64,000 nucleotides of DNA from Acidiferrum sp963764675 (GTDB taxonomy: Bacteria > Acidobacteriota > Terriglobia > Acidiferrales > UBA7541). Where the stretch lies: NCBI GenBank assembly GCA_963764675.1, contig CAVXTQ010000008.1, positions 248,001-312,000 of the forward strand. Reading direction: 5' to 3'. This document shows positions 50,014 to 59,767 of the stretch, piece by piece; position 1 is the first letter of the stretch; each line of letters starts with the position of its first letter. The position numbers and the translations under genes are program-made. The notes under the pieces were generated by a model. It had not been told where the DNA came from, did no database searches, and was given only the letters and a program-made list of their open reading frames with translations.

Positions 50014-51861
50014 CTACTGAGCCTGACTCTTGATGATGAGAATTGGCTCGTTTCCAATCGCAACCTGATGGTTTGCGATGGAATGTGCGGTGGTGTTCGC
50101 GAGAGTCTCGTAGGTGGCGAACGCCGAGCTGACGGCAATTGTCTTGGAGGTGGTGGAGTTCCAGACGATTTCCGCCGGGTAGCCAGTAGAGAGCGTCAGG
50201 GTGCAGGTCCAGGTGCTGTCCGAGGCTTCGCTGCATGGATTTGGCGAGTGCGTCGACCCAACCAGCCAGCTATACAGCACTCCGTAAGCGACTCCCGAAG
50301 AATCTACGCCACCGTCGGAAGTCCACATCGTGCCCCAGTTATTGCTGCTGTCCCAGGCGAACCAGTAGAAACGTCCCACGTCGCGCGACCACAGCATCGT
50401 GTACATCTGGCCTACGGCGGCCACCCGTTGGGCGGTTGTAAGCGACAGGTTTCCAAAGCCGCCCTCGGTGGACCAGATCGGTTCATCTCCGATGCCGTTG
50501 CTGCTCATCATCGAGCGCAGGTCGTCCACTCGAGCGGCAAGGGCAGGACCGTCGGTGATGTAGGAGTGCAGAGCAACGATGTCTTGGGCATGTAGAGCGC
50601 CGGCCGCGTAATAGCTCGCCAACCATAAAACGGTATTCGATCCTGTGGGAGGCGGTCCGACGACCAAGGCGTTGGGATCGAGCGAGTGGATAATCGCATA
50701 AGCATCCGTGGCCATGGTCGCCAACTGCGCGGGAGTTCCCGACCAATACTGCGAGTCGTTCGGTTCGTTCCAAACCTGATAGTACTTAATGTGGCCGGTG
50801 GAAGATGCCAAAGAGTGCTTGACCACCGCCGTGACAAAGGCCTTGAAACTGGCGTCCCCGGAGTCGACATCCGAAGGCGGCGCCGCGCAACCGATGTTGC
50901 CGTGGGTACACGATTCCGACGGCCTCATGGAAATCCACTGAGGCGTACGTCCAAAGGTGTAGAGAACGTCCTTATCCTCGCCGGCGGCAACCGCAAGCCA
51001 CGCGTCCAATTCGGACCATGTAAACGTGTTGCGGCTCGTTTCGATCTCCGCCCAGGTTGTTTGCGTATCCCAAAGCCGGAAGCTTCCAAAGGGAACCGAT
51101 GGAAAATGGGAAGCACTCACCCAAGTAATGGTCTGACCAAAAAAGGTTGCCGGGAGTCCCAACGTACCGGCTGCAGTCGCGAGCCGCGCGGTCGAGTTCG
51201 ACAAGGCGGCCTCACCCGAGGGCGTAGCACCAACTTGGGCGGAGTTGGAGCTCTCTCCAACCGTACCTTCCGCCGAGACTACGTAGAAATAGGTCCTGCC
51301 ATTTTCAAGACCAGAATCGGTGTGGCCGGTGGAGACCGGAGCAGCAATTTGCACATAGGGCCCACCAGTGCCGGTGGCTCGCTTCAGGCGATAGCTCGCA
51401 GCGCCCGGCACTTCAGACCACGTCAGGCTGACCCAAGAATTTCCCGGCGTGGCAGTGAGCCCAATTGGGGTGGACAGAACTTGAGCAGCCGTCGAGGCAG
51501 CCGGCCTGACGCTGACCTCGGTCGAATTGGCGCTCTCTCCGGCCGAGTTCACGGCGGAGATGACGTAGAAATAGGTAGTGCCCACTGCTAGACCCGAATC
51601 GGTGTGAAACGTGGAGACGGGAGCGGCAATCTGCACATAGGGCCCGCCACTCTTGGTGGCCCGCTTTAGGTGGTAGCTCGTGGCGCCCGCAGAGGGCGAC
51701 CACGTAAAGCTGACCCAGGAATTGCCTGCTGTGGTTTTGAGCCCTACCGGTGTGCCTAGAGCGGGCTGTGGCGGTTTGGCGCTTAATCCGCCTACAGTCG
51801 AAAACAAACCGGTCACCAGCAACAACAGACTTGTCTTGACTCGAAACATGACCCGCATCAT
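50014..51861 (-). CDS. secreted glycoside hydrolase with two fibronectin III domains
   Basis: 615 residues with a signal peptide (FRVKTSLLLLVTGLFSTVGG). Two FN3 domains (about 35-120 and 131-217) are strikingly alike (GNSWVSxTWS, SYxLKRAT, PYVQIAAPVST, HTDSGL), a recent duplication. The remainder is a (beta/alpha)8 glycosidase of clan A, GH39-like: acid/base Glu in YQVWNEPND and likely nucleophile Glu in IWSTEGGFG, plus a C-terminal beta domain. It would cut beta-linked glycans outside the cell; the target is unknown. Confidence 0.8.
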   Translation of the reverse strand: MMRVMFRVKTSLLLLVTGLFSTVGGLSAKPPQPALGTPVGLKTTAGNSWVSFTWSPSAGATSYHLKRATKSGGPYVQIAAPVSTFHTDSGLAVGTTYFYVISAVNSAGESANSTEVSVRPAASTAAQVLSTPIGLTATPGNSWVSLTWSEVPGAASYRLKRATGTGGPYVQIAAPVSTGHTDSGLENGRTYFYVVSAEGTVGESSNSAQVGATPSGEAALSNSTARLATAAGTLGLPATFFGQTITWVSASHFPSVPFGSFRLWDTQTTWAEIETSRNTFTWSELDAWLAVAAGEDKDVLYTFGRTPQWISMRPSESCTHGNIGCAAPPSDVDSGDASFKAFVTAVVKHSLASSTGHIKYYQVWNEPNDSQYWSGTPAQLATMATDAYAIIHSLDPNALVVGPPPTGSNTVLWLASYYAAGALHAQDIVALHSYITDGPALAARVDDLRSMMSSNGIGDEPIWSTEGGFGNLSLTTAQRVAAVGQMYTMLWSRDVGRFYWFAWDSSNNWGTMWTSDGGVDSSGVAYGVLYSWLVGSTHSPNPCSEASDSTWTCTLTLSTGYPAEIVWNSTTSKTIAVSSAFATYETLANTTAHSIANHQVAIGNEPILIIKSQAQ

Positions 51862-52210
51862 CTGGCCCCTGCAAGCCGCTCCAGCAGAGTGACTGGCTGA
51901 GATAGGTTAGGAGACGATGAGGTTAGAAGACGATGAGGAAGCAAACAAGCTGTCCTGAGGGACAGTATCCAGTATTTGGTTATCGTTTCGGTTTCAGGGC
52001 GACCAGCTAGCTACAGCAGGGTAGCGAAACAATTACAATTTCGGGAGCGGCAAGCAATGCGATTGTCGCACTCCAGTAGCTCGGCTTAGCCTTCGAGTGA
52101 AGTATTGCTTCTCATGCCCGGTAACCCGCCTCATCAGGAGTCGGCCGTGTGGCCGAATCGTATCGCACGCGTTTGCCCGCACTGATGCGCTGGGGTAAAC
52201 TCCATGGCCG
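51862..52210. other. divergent intergenic region ahead of kinase 3
   Basis: 349 bases; a short direct repeat GACGATGAGG occurs twice at about 51913-51938. The last 40 bases before the kinase start repeat those before kinase 1. No gene recognised. Confidence 0.4.
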
Positions 52211-54466
52211 ATGATCGATACCTCCTCCATTGCCGGCCGCACCATCTCCCACTACAGCGTCCAGGAAAAACTGGGCGGCGGCGGAATGGGCGTAGTCTAC
52301 AAGGCCAAGGACACACGGCTCGGCCGTAGTGTTGCGCTAAAGTTTCTTCCCGACGACATTTCCCAAGACCTTCAAGCGATCGAGCGATTCCGCCGCGAAG
52401 CGCGCGCCGCATCCTCTCTCAATCATGCGAATATCTGCACCATTTACGATATCGGAGAATTCGAAGGTAGGCCATTCATCGCCATGGAACTCCTCGAGGG
52501 CCAGACCCTCAAGCACCGTATCGACGGCAAGCCTATCGAAGTATCCGAACTCCTGGAGATCGGCATTCAGATCGCTAACGGGCTCGATGCGGCGCACTCC
52601 AAGGGCATCGTGCACCGCGATATCAAGCCTGCGAATATCTTCCTCGTGGAACGCGGTCAGGCCAAAATTCTGGACTTTGGTCTGGCGAAGCTATCACCAA
52701 CAATCCTGCAGGCCCCCGAATCGGCAAGCGGCACGTCGATGAATGCACTGACGCAAATGCCTTATGAAGAGCAGCTGACGAACCCGGGCAGCTCGATGGG
52801 CACGGTCGCCTACATGTCGCCGGAACAAGCGCGCGGCGCAGAGTTGGACGCTCGTTCGGATTTGTTTTCGCTCGGTGTCGTCCTTTACCAGATGGCTACC
52901 GGTTCGGTTCCGTTTCCCGGCACTACCGCAGCGGTCATTTTCGACGGGATTCTCCACTCCACACCCGTTCCCGCCAAAGAGCTGAACTCTCGCTTACCTC
53001 TGGCGATGGAAAGCATTATCGGTAAGGCACTGGAGAAAGACACCGACCTGCGGTGCCAGACTGCCGCTGAGCTTCGCGCCGACATGAAGCGTCTCAGCCG
53101 CGATATCGAATCAAGTCGCCGGCCAGCTACTGAGAAAGGTATTACCGCTTCCGGGGCTCAGCCGGCGCAGGCCAAGCAAAAATCCGTCGCTGTGCTCTAT
53201 TTCGAAAATCAGAGTGGCGCGAAAGAGGACGAATACTTCCGCGACGGGATCACCGAAGACATCGTCACGGAACTCTCGAAAATCGCCCAATTGGAAATCT
53301 TCCCTCGTTCGGAGATGCTCGCCTTCCGCGATAAATCGGTCACCGCCCTTCAGGTAGGCCAGCAGCTCGACGCTGGTTACGTCCTCGAAGGTTCCATCCG
53401 CCGCGCTGGCAATCGCGTGCGAATCACGGCCCAGCTGGTGGAAGTTTCCACAAGACATTCCATCTGGGCCGAACGTTACGACCGGCAACTGGAAGACGTT
53501 TTCGCCATCCAAGAGGAAATCGCACGGAGCATCGCCCAGGCCCTTCGCATCACGCTGACACCGCAAGAAGAAAAAACTATCGCGCGAAGACCTACGGAAA
53601 ACCCGCAGGCATATGATTTTTATCTGCGCGGTAGGAGCTATGCGCGCCGCGAGAATTTGGACTATGGCCTGCAGATGTTTGAACAAGCCATCCAGCTGGA
53701 TCCTAATTTTGCTCTTGCCCACGCCGGGATTGCCCACCTGTGTGGTCTTGTTTATGAGATTCGCCAGCAGAATCCTAAATGGATCGAACGCGGGCTGGCT
53801 GCTTGCGACCGGGCGACTGCACTCGCGCCCGACCTGCCCGAAGTTCTGGTAGCGCGCGCCCGCATCTGCTACGCGCAAAAGAAATACGAGGAAGCCGCTC
53901 TGCTGAGCTGGCGCGCAATCGAACGCAAACCCGACTGTGAAGGAGCCTGGAACATGCTCGGCCGCGCTTATTTCGCTTCCGATCGAAATGAAGAGGCCGC
54001 AGCGCTCACGGAGCGCGCCCTGGAAGCCAACGGCGACGACTACAATACTTATATCCCATTTAGCCGGGCGCTGGAGCGCCTGGGACGCGCAAAAGAAGCC
54101 GAGCAAGTTCGCAACCGCATGGCCAAAGTCCTTCGGCAACAACTGGAGTTGGTGCCGGAAGACGTGCGTGCCCGCATTTTGCTCGCTACCACCCTTGCCA
54201 GCTCCCGGCGTGACGATGATGAGAGCATCCGGCACCTCCAAACCGCTGTCGCCTTGCGGCCCGGCGATCCCAACACCCTCTACAATGCTGCCTGTACCTA
54301 CGGCGTCCTTGGGAAAAAGGCGGAGGCCCTGGAGACCTTCAAGAGGGCCGTTGAAGCCGGATATAGCAACCTCAATTGGGCGCTTAAAGACACCGATCTC
54401 GATTGCCTGCACGACAACCCGGAGTTCCAGAAACTGGTCGGCCTCGGTGAAAGCCCCGCGCTCTAG
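52211..54466 (+). CDS. Ser/Thr protein kinase with TolB-like and TPR modules (kinase 3)
   Basis: 751 residues, the same layout as kinase 1. The kinase domain is about 14-285 (GGGGMGVVYKAKD, HRDIKPANIFL, DFGLAKL, GTVAYMSPEQARGAEL). The FlgO/TolB-like domain starts QKSVAVLYFENQSG (about 320-440), followed by TPR units to the end. No TM helix. Its N-terminal 130 residues are mostly identical to kinase 1, and the 50 bases around the start agree too, so the pair arose by duplication. The TPR parts have diverged, suggesting different partners. Confidence 0.9.
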   Translation: MIDTSSIAGRTISHYSVQEKLGGGGMGVVYKAKDTRLGRSVALKFLPDDISQDLQAIERFRREARAASSLNHANICTIYDIGEFEGRPFIAMELLEGQTLKHRIDGKPIEVSELLEIGIQIANGLDAAHSKGIVHRDIKPANIFLVERGQAKILDFGLAKLSPTILQAPESASGTSMNALTQMPYEEQLTNPGSSMGTVAYMSPEQARGAELDARSDLFSLGVVLYQMATGSVPFPGTTAAVIFDGILHSTPVPAKELNSRLPLAMESIIGKALEKDTDLRCQTAAELRADMKRLSRDIESSRRPATEKGITASGAQPAQAKQKSVAVLYFENQSGAKEDEYFRDGITEDIVTELSKIAQLEIFPRSEMLAFRDKSVTALQVGQQLDAGYVLEGSIRRAGNRVRITAQLVEVSTRHSIWAERYDRQLEDVFAIQEEIARSIAQALRITLTPQEEKTIARRPTENPQAYDFYLRGRSYARRENLDYGLQMFEQAIQLDPNFALAHAGIAHLCGLVYEIRQQNPKWIERGLAACDRATALAPDLPEVLVARARICYAQKKYEEAALLSWRAIERKPDCEGAWNMLGRAYFASDRNEEAAALTERALEANGDDYNTYIPFSRALERLGRAKEAEQVRNRMAKVLRQQLELVPEDVRARILLATTLASSRRDDDESIRHLQTAVALRPGDPNTLYNAACTYGVLGKKAEALETFKRAVEAGYSNLNWALKDTDLDCLHDNPEFQKLVGLGESPAL

Positions 54467-54666
54467 GAGATATTTCTTCCCTCACGCTTGGAGATGCCAT
54501 CCCCTAGAGTGACCCTTGATTTATCGGAGATAATCAACTTGGACCTATAACGCGCCTACCGGCCGACTGAATGCTCGATTTCTGGCTCTCCGTGCGACCT
54601 GAAGCTTGAGTTCGAAACAGAGGGGAGGATGCCAACAGAAGTTCTTTAAATAAACGGCCAGGGAAG

Positions 54667-54743
54667 TGGCGCGCCCGGAGAGACTTGAACTCCCAACCCT
54701 CTGGTTCGAAGCCAGATGCTCTATCCAATTGAGCTACGGGCGC
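54667..54743 (-). tRNA. tRNA-Arg (anticodon UCG), CCA encoded
   Basis: On the minus strand the cloverleaf folds fully: acceptor GCGCCCG/CGGGCGC, D arm GCTC/GAGC, anticodon stem TCTGG/CCAGA with loop CTTCGAA (anticodon TCG), 5-base variable loop, T arm with TTCAAGT loop, discriminator G, and encoded CCA at 54669-54667. It reads CGA and related Arg codons. Confidence 0.96.
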
Positions 54744-54821
54744 GTGGCTACATTGTCCGCTAGTCTGCGCTCGGACGACAAGTGCCTGCACCGTGCGACG
54801 CCAGGCATTCCCTCGCGATTT

Positions 54822-57146
54822 CTAAACCGTTTCTGGCGCAGCCGTTGCGATTTCGAATCGCACTTGCTGCTTGCCCAGCCACGGATGGGTCGCCGTGAGC
54901 GTTACGGTGCCCGGTTGTTCTTTCGCGCGAATCCAGATCGCGCCGGTGCCGCCGATCACCGAGAACGGATTGTCGCCGATGATTTCCGCGGGACCTTCGA
55001 GGTCAAATTTGATGGCGTCATTTGCAAATGGGCGGATTGCGCCGTATTCATCGGTGACTCGCAGCACCACGCGAGTCGAGTCGGCGCCATCGGCGTTGAG
55101 CTTCGTATCGTCGGGCAATAGCGCGAACTTTTGATCGACACCGCGGCCGGAAAGCGTCTTCGAGATCACCTGCTTCTCTTTGATGTATCCTTCGATCCGC
55201 AGGTCTCCCCACTGGAACACCGCCTGGCTTAGGTCCGCCACGAAAGGCGCATAGCGCAGGTGGGCAAACTCCGTTCGGTTTGGATCGACCTCCGCCACCA
55301 ACCGGTCTCCGATGTAAAACTTCAAGTGATCGCAGTTCGAACAAACCCAGGCCTTGGTGAATCCAATCGATTCGTCGCCGCGTGCCCAGTGAAACGCGGG
55401 CTCAAGGACCACTTCTTCCGCGGGATCGCACTGCGATTTGTAGAATCCGGCAGCAGGCTTGGGCTCGCGAAACATGTCGGTGACGCCGTGATAACAGATG
55501 CGATCGCCGGTGCCGAAGTCGGCGTGCGTGTTGTAGTCGAACGCGCACCAGCCGATGCCGCCGGCGTATTGGGGATTCGAGGCCAGTTGATCGTGGATGC
55601 GCGCGTGGCGCAGGGTGTGTTCGGTCAAGCGCTCCACCTGATCGATTGTTTTCGTCGGATAGGTGTGGCCCACGAATTCCGTGTTCAGATAGCGTGGGTG
55701 GTTCGGCGGCTTCAGCGGGAAACCGAAATCGTTCATGGTGAAGACGTCTTCCAGAAATTCGGACGACTGGAAGTAGCGAATGCCGCCGGTTTGCCGCGTG
55801 GGGTCGAGTTTGTGCGCCACGGCGTTCGTGCGCGTGTAGAAATCGTGGTCGTCTTTTGACTCGTTGATGCGCACGCCCCAGAGAATGATGCTGGGGTGAT
55901 TCCAGTCGCGGCGAATCATGCGGGCCACGTTGTCGATGGAGATCAGCTTCCAGGGCTCGTCACCGATGTGCTGCCAGCCGGGAATTTCTTCGAGAACGAG
56001 GAGGCCGATCTCATCGCAGGCGTCCAAGAAATGCCGCGATTGGGGATAGTGCGAAGTGCGCACGATGTTGCAATGCAGGTTCTTACGCAGGATGCGCGCA
56101 TCGCTGCGCTGGCAGCGGCCCGCCATCGCTTGTCCGACGAACGGGAACGTTTGATGGCGGTCCAGGCCGCGCAGCTTGATCACTTTGCCGTTCAACTCGA
56201 AGCCGTGATCGGTGAACTCCGCTTTGCGAAAGCCGACGGTACGGTAGTCTTGATCAACCAACTGCGTGCCCCGAAGCAGGCGGACGTGAACTGAATAAAG
56301 ATTCGGATGCTCGAGATCCCAGAGCTTGATCGCGCCCAGGTTGTCGAGGTGCACCGTGTGGGTCACGGCCTCCCGTACGGCATCTGTCGCGGGAACGCGC
56401 TGCGTGGCCTTCGCCACGGAACGTTCACCGTCGCGCAGTTCCACTTCGATCGTCAGTGGCTCGCGCGATGCCTCCACATGTTGTAGGGAGCAGTCCACTT
56501 CCAGCGTGGGCTTTCCGCTAAGCACATCCTGCGGCTTGGCAAAGATATTCTCGATGTACGTTCCTGGCATCACCCGCAGCCACACTTCGCGGTAGATCCC
56601 GCCGAACGTCAAATAGTCGATCTGGTTGCCAAAGGGCGGGATATCCGCCCGCTCGGTCGAGTCCACATCCACCGCCAGAACGTTGTCACCGTCAAAGTCG
56701 ATATGCGGAGTGAGGTAAAAGGAAAATGGAGTGTAGCCGCCCTTGTAGTCGCCGACCTTCACGCCGTTGATCCAAACGGTGGAAGCGGTCATCACGCCTT
56801 CAAAATGGACGAACACGTGGCGCCCCTTGGCTTCCGGCGGCAGCTTGAAGTGCCGGCGGTAGATCGACACGAACTCATATTGTTTGTCGTCGAAGCTGTG
56901 CCACGGCAGCCGGGCATTGGTGTGCGGCACAACAACGCGCTCGAATCCGGAATCGTCGAAGTCACGTCCGTGCGCTCCGTCCACGAACGCGCGGTTGTAC
57001 CGCCAGTTCCGGTTGATCGGAAAAACCATCCGCCCTTCGCCTGCAGCGGCGCCCGGCAGGGCCGAACTTCCGGCGAGCGCGCCAGAGGCCAGCGTCGCGC
57101 CGGCAAGCACCGTACCCGTGGTTTTGATGAAGTCGCGTCGGTCCAT
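54822..57146 (-). CDS. glycoside hydrolase family 2 protein, Tat-exported
   Basis: 774 residues from ATG 57146 (AAAGGAAAA upstream), starting with a Tat signal (DRRDFIKTTGTVLAGATLASGALAG). Order: GH2 sugar-binding jelly roll (FEGVMTASTVWINGVKVGDYKGG), Ig-like domain, and catalytic barrel with NHPSIILWGVRINES (acid/base Glu) and GGIGWCAFDYNTH; C-terminal beta domains follow. The family includes beta-galactosidases, beta-glucuronidases and beta-mannosidases. The GVRINES form is known in a beta-galactosidase-like subgroup, but specificity is open. Confidence 0.9.
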   Translation of the reverse strand: MDRRDFIKTTGTVLAGATLASGALAGSSALPGAAAGEGRMVFPINRNWRYNRAFVDGAHGRDFDDSGFERVVVPHTNARLPWHSFDDKQYEFVSIYRRHFKLPPEAKGRHVFVHFEGVMTASTVWINGVKVGDYKGGYTPFSFYLTPHIDFDGDNVLAVDVDSTERADIPPFGNQIDYLTFGGIYREVWLRVMPGTYIENIFAKPQDVLSGKPTLEVDCSLQHVEASREPLTIEVELRDGERSVAKATQRVPATDAVREAVTHTVHLDNLGAIKLWDLEHPNLYSVHVRLLRGTQLVDQDYRTVGFRKAEFTDHGFELNGKVIKLRGLDRHQTFPFVGQAMAGRCQRSDARILRKNLHCNIVRTSHYPQSRHFLDACDEIGLLVLEEIPGWQHIGDEPWKLISIDNVARMIRRDWNHPSIILWGVRINESKDDHDFYTRTNAVAHKLDPTRQTGGIRYFQSSEFLEDVFTMNDFGFPLKPPNHPRYLNTEFVGHTYPTKTIDQVERLTEHTLRHARIHDQLASNPQYAGGIGWCAFDYNTHADFGTGDRICYHGVTDMFREPKPAAGFYKSQCDPAEEVVLEPAFHWARGDESIGFTKAWVCSNCDHLKFYIGDRLVAEVDPNRTEFAHLRYAPFVADLSQAVFQWGDLRIEGYIKEKQVISKTLSGRGVDQKFALLPDDTKLNADGADSTRVVLRVTDEYGAIRPFANDAIKFDLEGPAEIIGDNPFSVIGGTGAIWIRAKEQPGTVTLTATHPWLGKQQVRFEIATAAPETV

Positions 57147-57330
57147 GATTTTCCTTTTCACGCAAAGTTGCAGGAACAAATGTAAGCGATTGCCCCGCGC
57201 ATCTTAGCAAATTCGCCGCGCTCCGGCACGCCTGCACTCGCGTTCTTTTGACAGATCGTTACCGGAAGAGCGTGGCAAGGAACGATGTTCGGCCCTAAGC
57301 GGCGGTCACCCGTCGCCGAACGATCATCGC

Positions 57331-57639
57331 TCACATCGGGATGGGCTTTTGACTGTTGCGCTGCAGATACCAGCAGGGACTGTTGCCCATGTGGGGAAAC
57401 AGCGAGTGCACGCACGGCGTCGTCACTTCCGGCTGCTGCGCGTCGAACTCGTAGTCAATTTTTCCATTCTTCTGCGGGATTGCGTAGAGGCGTTCCATCT
57501 GCACCGTACCGAAGGCATCGCCGTTTTTCGGAAACGTCATCCTGTAGCGCACGAAAAGATAGTCGCCGGCGTAAACCAGCCCCGCCAGGAGTAACGCGCC
57601 TGCGACGGTCCTTTTGGCAATTGTAACGGTTCGGCTCAC
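57331..57639 (-). CDS. small membrane-anchored hypothetical protein
   Basis: 102 residues from GTG 57639. One N-terminal TM helix (TVAGALLLAGLVYAGDYLFV) is followed by a short periplasmic part with two Cys (TPCVHSLFPHMGNSPCWYL), probably a disulfide. No known domain. It is a type often seen as a single gene in Acidobacteria, by my recollection. It lies on the same strand 42 bases behind the S41 peptidase gene, so it may share that transcript. Confidence 0.62.
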   Translation of the reverse strand: MSRTVTIAKRTVAGALLLAGLVYAGDYLFVRYRMTFPKNGDAFGTVQMERLYAIPQKNGKIDYEFDAQQPEVTTPCVHSLFPHMGNSPCWYLQRNSQKPIPM

Positions 57640-57680
57640 GCGCTTGTCTTCCTGGTTTCCTGGCCACTTCCATGGCCCAT

Positions 57681-59057
57681 CTATGGCCGCGAGCTTTGCC
57701 GCTCGGCCACCGCCAGTTGGCGTAGAACTCTTTCCGCTTCTGCGACGACCGGGTCGCGCTTCTGCTGAAGGTCGTCCACCGTCGGAACGACGGCTTCATC
57801 CGGCACGATGCCGCTGCCCTCCAGTTTTCGTCCCTTCGGCGAGAACCACAACACTTCGCTCATCTCCAGCACGCCTCCGCCCTTCATCACCCGGGGCTTA
57901 GCGATTCCCAGGACGCATCCGCATGTGGGGGTCCCGACGATTTTCGCGCGCTGCGTGTCCTGCATTCCTGCCGCAAAAACCTCCGACGAGCTTGCCGAAC
58001 GCGCGTCCACCAAAATCACGACGGGTCCCGCATAAATCTGGTCGCCGGGCTTTCCGACATAGAGTTGCAGCGGCAAGCGAAAGACTCCTGCAAATTCCGA
58101 AAGCGGCCTTCCTGTTCTGGTGGAATCCTTCGCAAACAGAGTTTTCTTGTCGAAGAAATAGCTCGCGATGGGCAGCAGCACGGACAGATCACCACCGCCG
58201 TTCTTGCGCAAGTCGATCACAAGTCCCGGCGAGTTTCGAAATCTTTCAAGGGCCCGCCGGAATTCCTTGACGATTGGCGGCTGAAATCCGTCAAAGCGAA
58301 TGTACGCGCTGCCCGACGGTAGTACATCGGTGGAGACTTCGGCCGCGCTCGAGTAGACCTGGCGCTTTATTTCCGTGTCGAAATGGGTTCCATCTGCGCG
58401 TTGCAGGCCGACCTTTAACGTGCTGTCCGGCGGACCACTGAGCAGCCTGCCGTAAATAAGCATCTGGGTTGCCCGATCGGACGACGACGCTGCGAGGTTC
58501 CTTTCGAGTTCCGCGATACTGTCCTCGATCGGTTTTCCGTCGATGCTGAGAACCACCATGCCGGGCGCAACGCCGGCGCGCGCCGCATTCGAGTCGTGTC
58601 TGACGCTGGTGACCACCGTTTTTCCGTCCACGTCATCGATGCCGAAGCCCACGGTGACGCCTTGCTGCTTCTTGTAGCTTTTCCAGCGCTCCGGCGAACT
58701 GAAGCGGGTGTGCGCATCGTGCAACTCGCTGGTCATCGCGCTCATCGACGCGTAAAACTCCGCGTCGCTTTTCGTCGCCTGCACCAGCGGAAGATATCGC
58801 GTGTGGACTTCGTCCCAATTCACTCCATTGAACGCGGGGTCGTAGTAAGAGTCGTGAATTTCCTGCCAGACGCGTTCGAATACTTGCTTCCGCGTCTTTG
58901 CCGACAACTGTTTTCCTGCCGGCGGAACGGCGTCACGAGCGTCGGAAACTATGCGAGTCTGCGCCGGCGTCGCGCTCCCCCACGCTACGAGGCAAAGCGC
59001 GAGAGCAAGCACGCAGCAGAGAGTGCGGATGGGGCAGGGCCGAGTGGGTCCGGTCAT
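57681..59057 (-). CDS. S41 family peptidase (C-terminal processing protease-like)
   Basis: 458 residues from ATG 59057 with a signal peptide (CCVLALALCLVAWGSATPAQ). It has a helical N-terminal part, a PDZ domain (about 150-240: GVAPGMVVLSIDGKPIEDS) and a catalytic core with ARSASSSEVFAAGM (Ser nucleophile). The Lys of CtpA-type dyads, usually in T.GKG, is replaced: the segment reads GTPTCGCVLG. Activity may follow another geometry or be lost. Periplasmic; role in envelope protein turnover inferred. Confidence 0.85.
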   Translation of the reverse strand: MTGPTRPCPIRTLCCVLALALCLVAWGSATPAQTRIVSDARDAVPPAGKQLSAKTRKQVFERVWQEIHDSYYDPAFNGVNWDEVHTRYLPLVQATKSDAEFYASMSAMTSELHDAHTRFSSPERWKSYKKQQGVTVGFGIDDVDGKTVVTSVRHDSNAARAGVAPGMVVLSIDGKPIEDSIAELERNLAASSSDRATQMLIYGRLLSGPPDSTLKVGLQRADGTHFDTEIKRQVYSSAAEVSTDVLPSGSAYIRFDGFQPPIVKEFRRALERFRNSPGLVIDLRKNGGGDLSVLLPIASYFFDKKTLFAKDSTRTGRPLSEFAGVFRLPLQLYVGKPGDQIYAGPVVILVDARSASSSEVFAAGMQDTQRAKIVGTPTCGCVLGIAKPRVMKGGGVLEMSEVLWFSPKGRKLEGSGIVPDEAVVPTVDDLQQKRDPVVAEAERVLRQLAVAERQSSRP

Positions 59058-59186
59058 TGCGCTTGGGCTCTTCTCCCGTGGGACTCGGATTATACGGAGG
59101 CGAACACGTTCCCGCATCCTTTAGTTGTGGCCTGTGGTTAGTTGCCGCTCGTTGTGGACGATGCGGGTTTCCACGCAACGCGTTGC

Positions 59187-59633
59187 CTACGGGGTTGCGT
59201 CCGATGGTTCATTCGAGAAGAGTCGCGCGAGCTCGGCATGCTCGATCACCACGGCGGGATCGCGCTGGATGGCGGCGAAATAGAGTTTCTGAAACGCGTC
59301 GCCCGATTCGGAGGGCGCGAACATCTTGCGGGCGATCATGATGGCGCCGTGCGTGTCGTTGGGAGTGACCGGGGCTTCGGCGGCGAGGGCTTCGTCGAGG
59401 CGCACCACGAACTCGGAAATGTTGTGCAGCCAGGCGAACTGCTCGTGATCGATCACCAGGCGGAACAGTTCGCCGGTGGAAACGTGGCCGTTGACGCGTT
59501 CGTACTCGCGGCGCTCCATATCCAGCAGCGTTTTGTGCAAGCGGAGAAGCGCGAGACGCAGCGCGACCAGCTTCTGGCGTGCAGGGTTTTGCGGGCCGCC
59601 GTTGTCGGCGGAATAGGGATCAGGCGCGCGCAT
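59187..59633 (-). CDS. conserved hypothetical protein
   Basis: 148 residues, soluble and largely helical: RLALLRLHKTLLDMERREYERVNGHVSTGELFRLVIDHEQFAWLHNISEFVVRLDE, then a less ordered tail with AIMIARKMFAPSE. No catalytic motif recognised; resembles orphan families common in Acidobacteria. Single gene. Confidence 0.65.
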   Translation of the reverse strand: MRAPDPYSADNGGPQNPARQKLVALRLALLRLHKTLLDMERREYERVNGHVSTGELFRLVIDHEQFAWLHNISEFVVRLDEALAAEAPVTPNDTHGAIMIARKMFAPSESGDAFQKLYFAAIQRDPAVVIEHAELARLFSNEPSDATP

Positions 59634-59767
59634 GGTTGCCGCGACGTGTGGCGCGACAACTTTATTGTCCGACAGGACGCGTATGATTTCCAGATCAACA
59701 GCGAAAGGATTTCACACATAGGACACTAAGACCGCAGAGGGCACGGCGGCAAGAAATGCCGGAAAAT

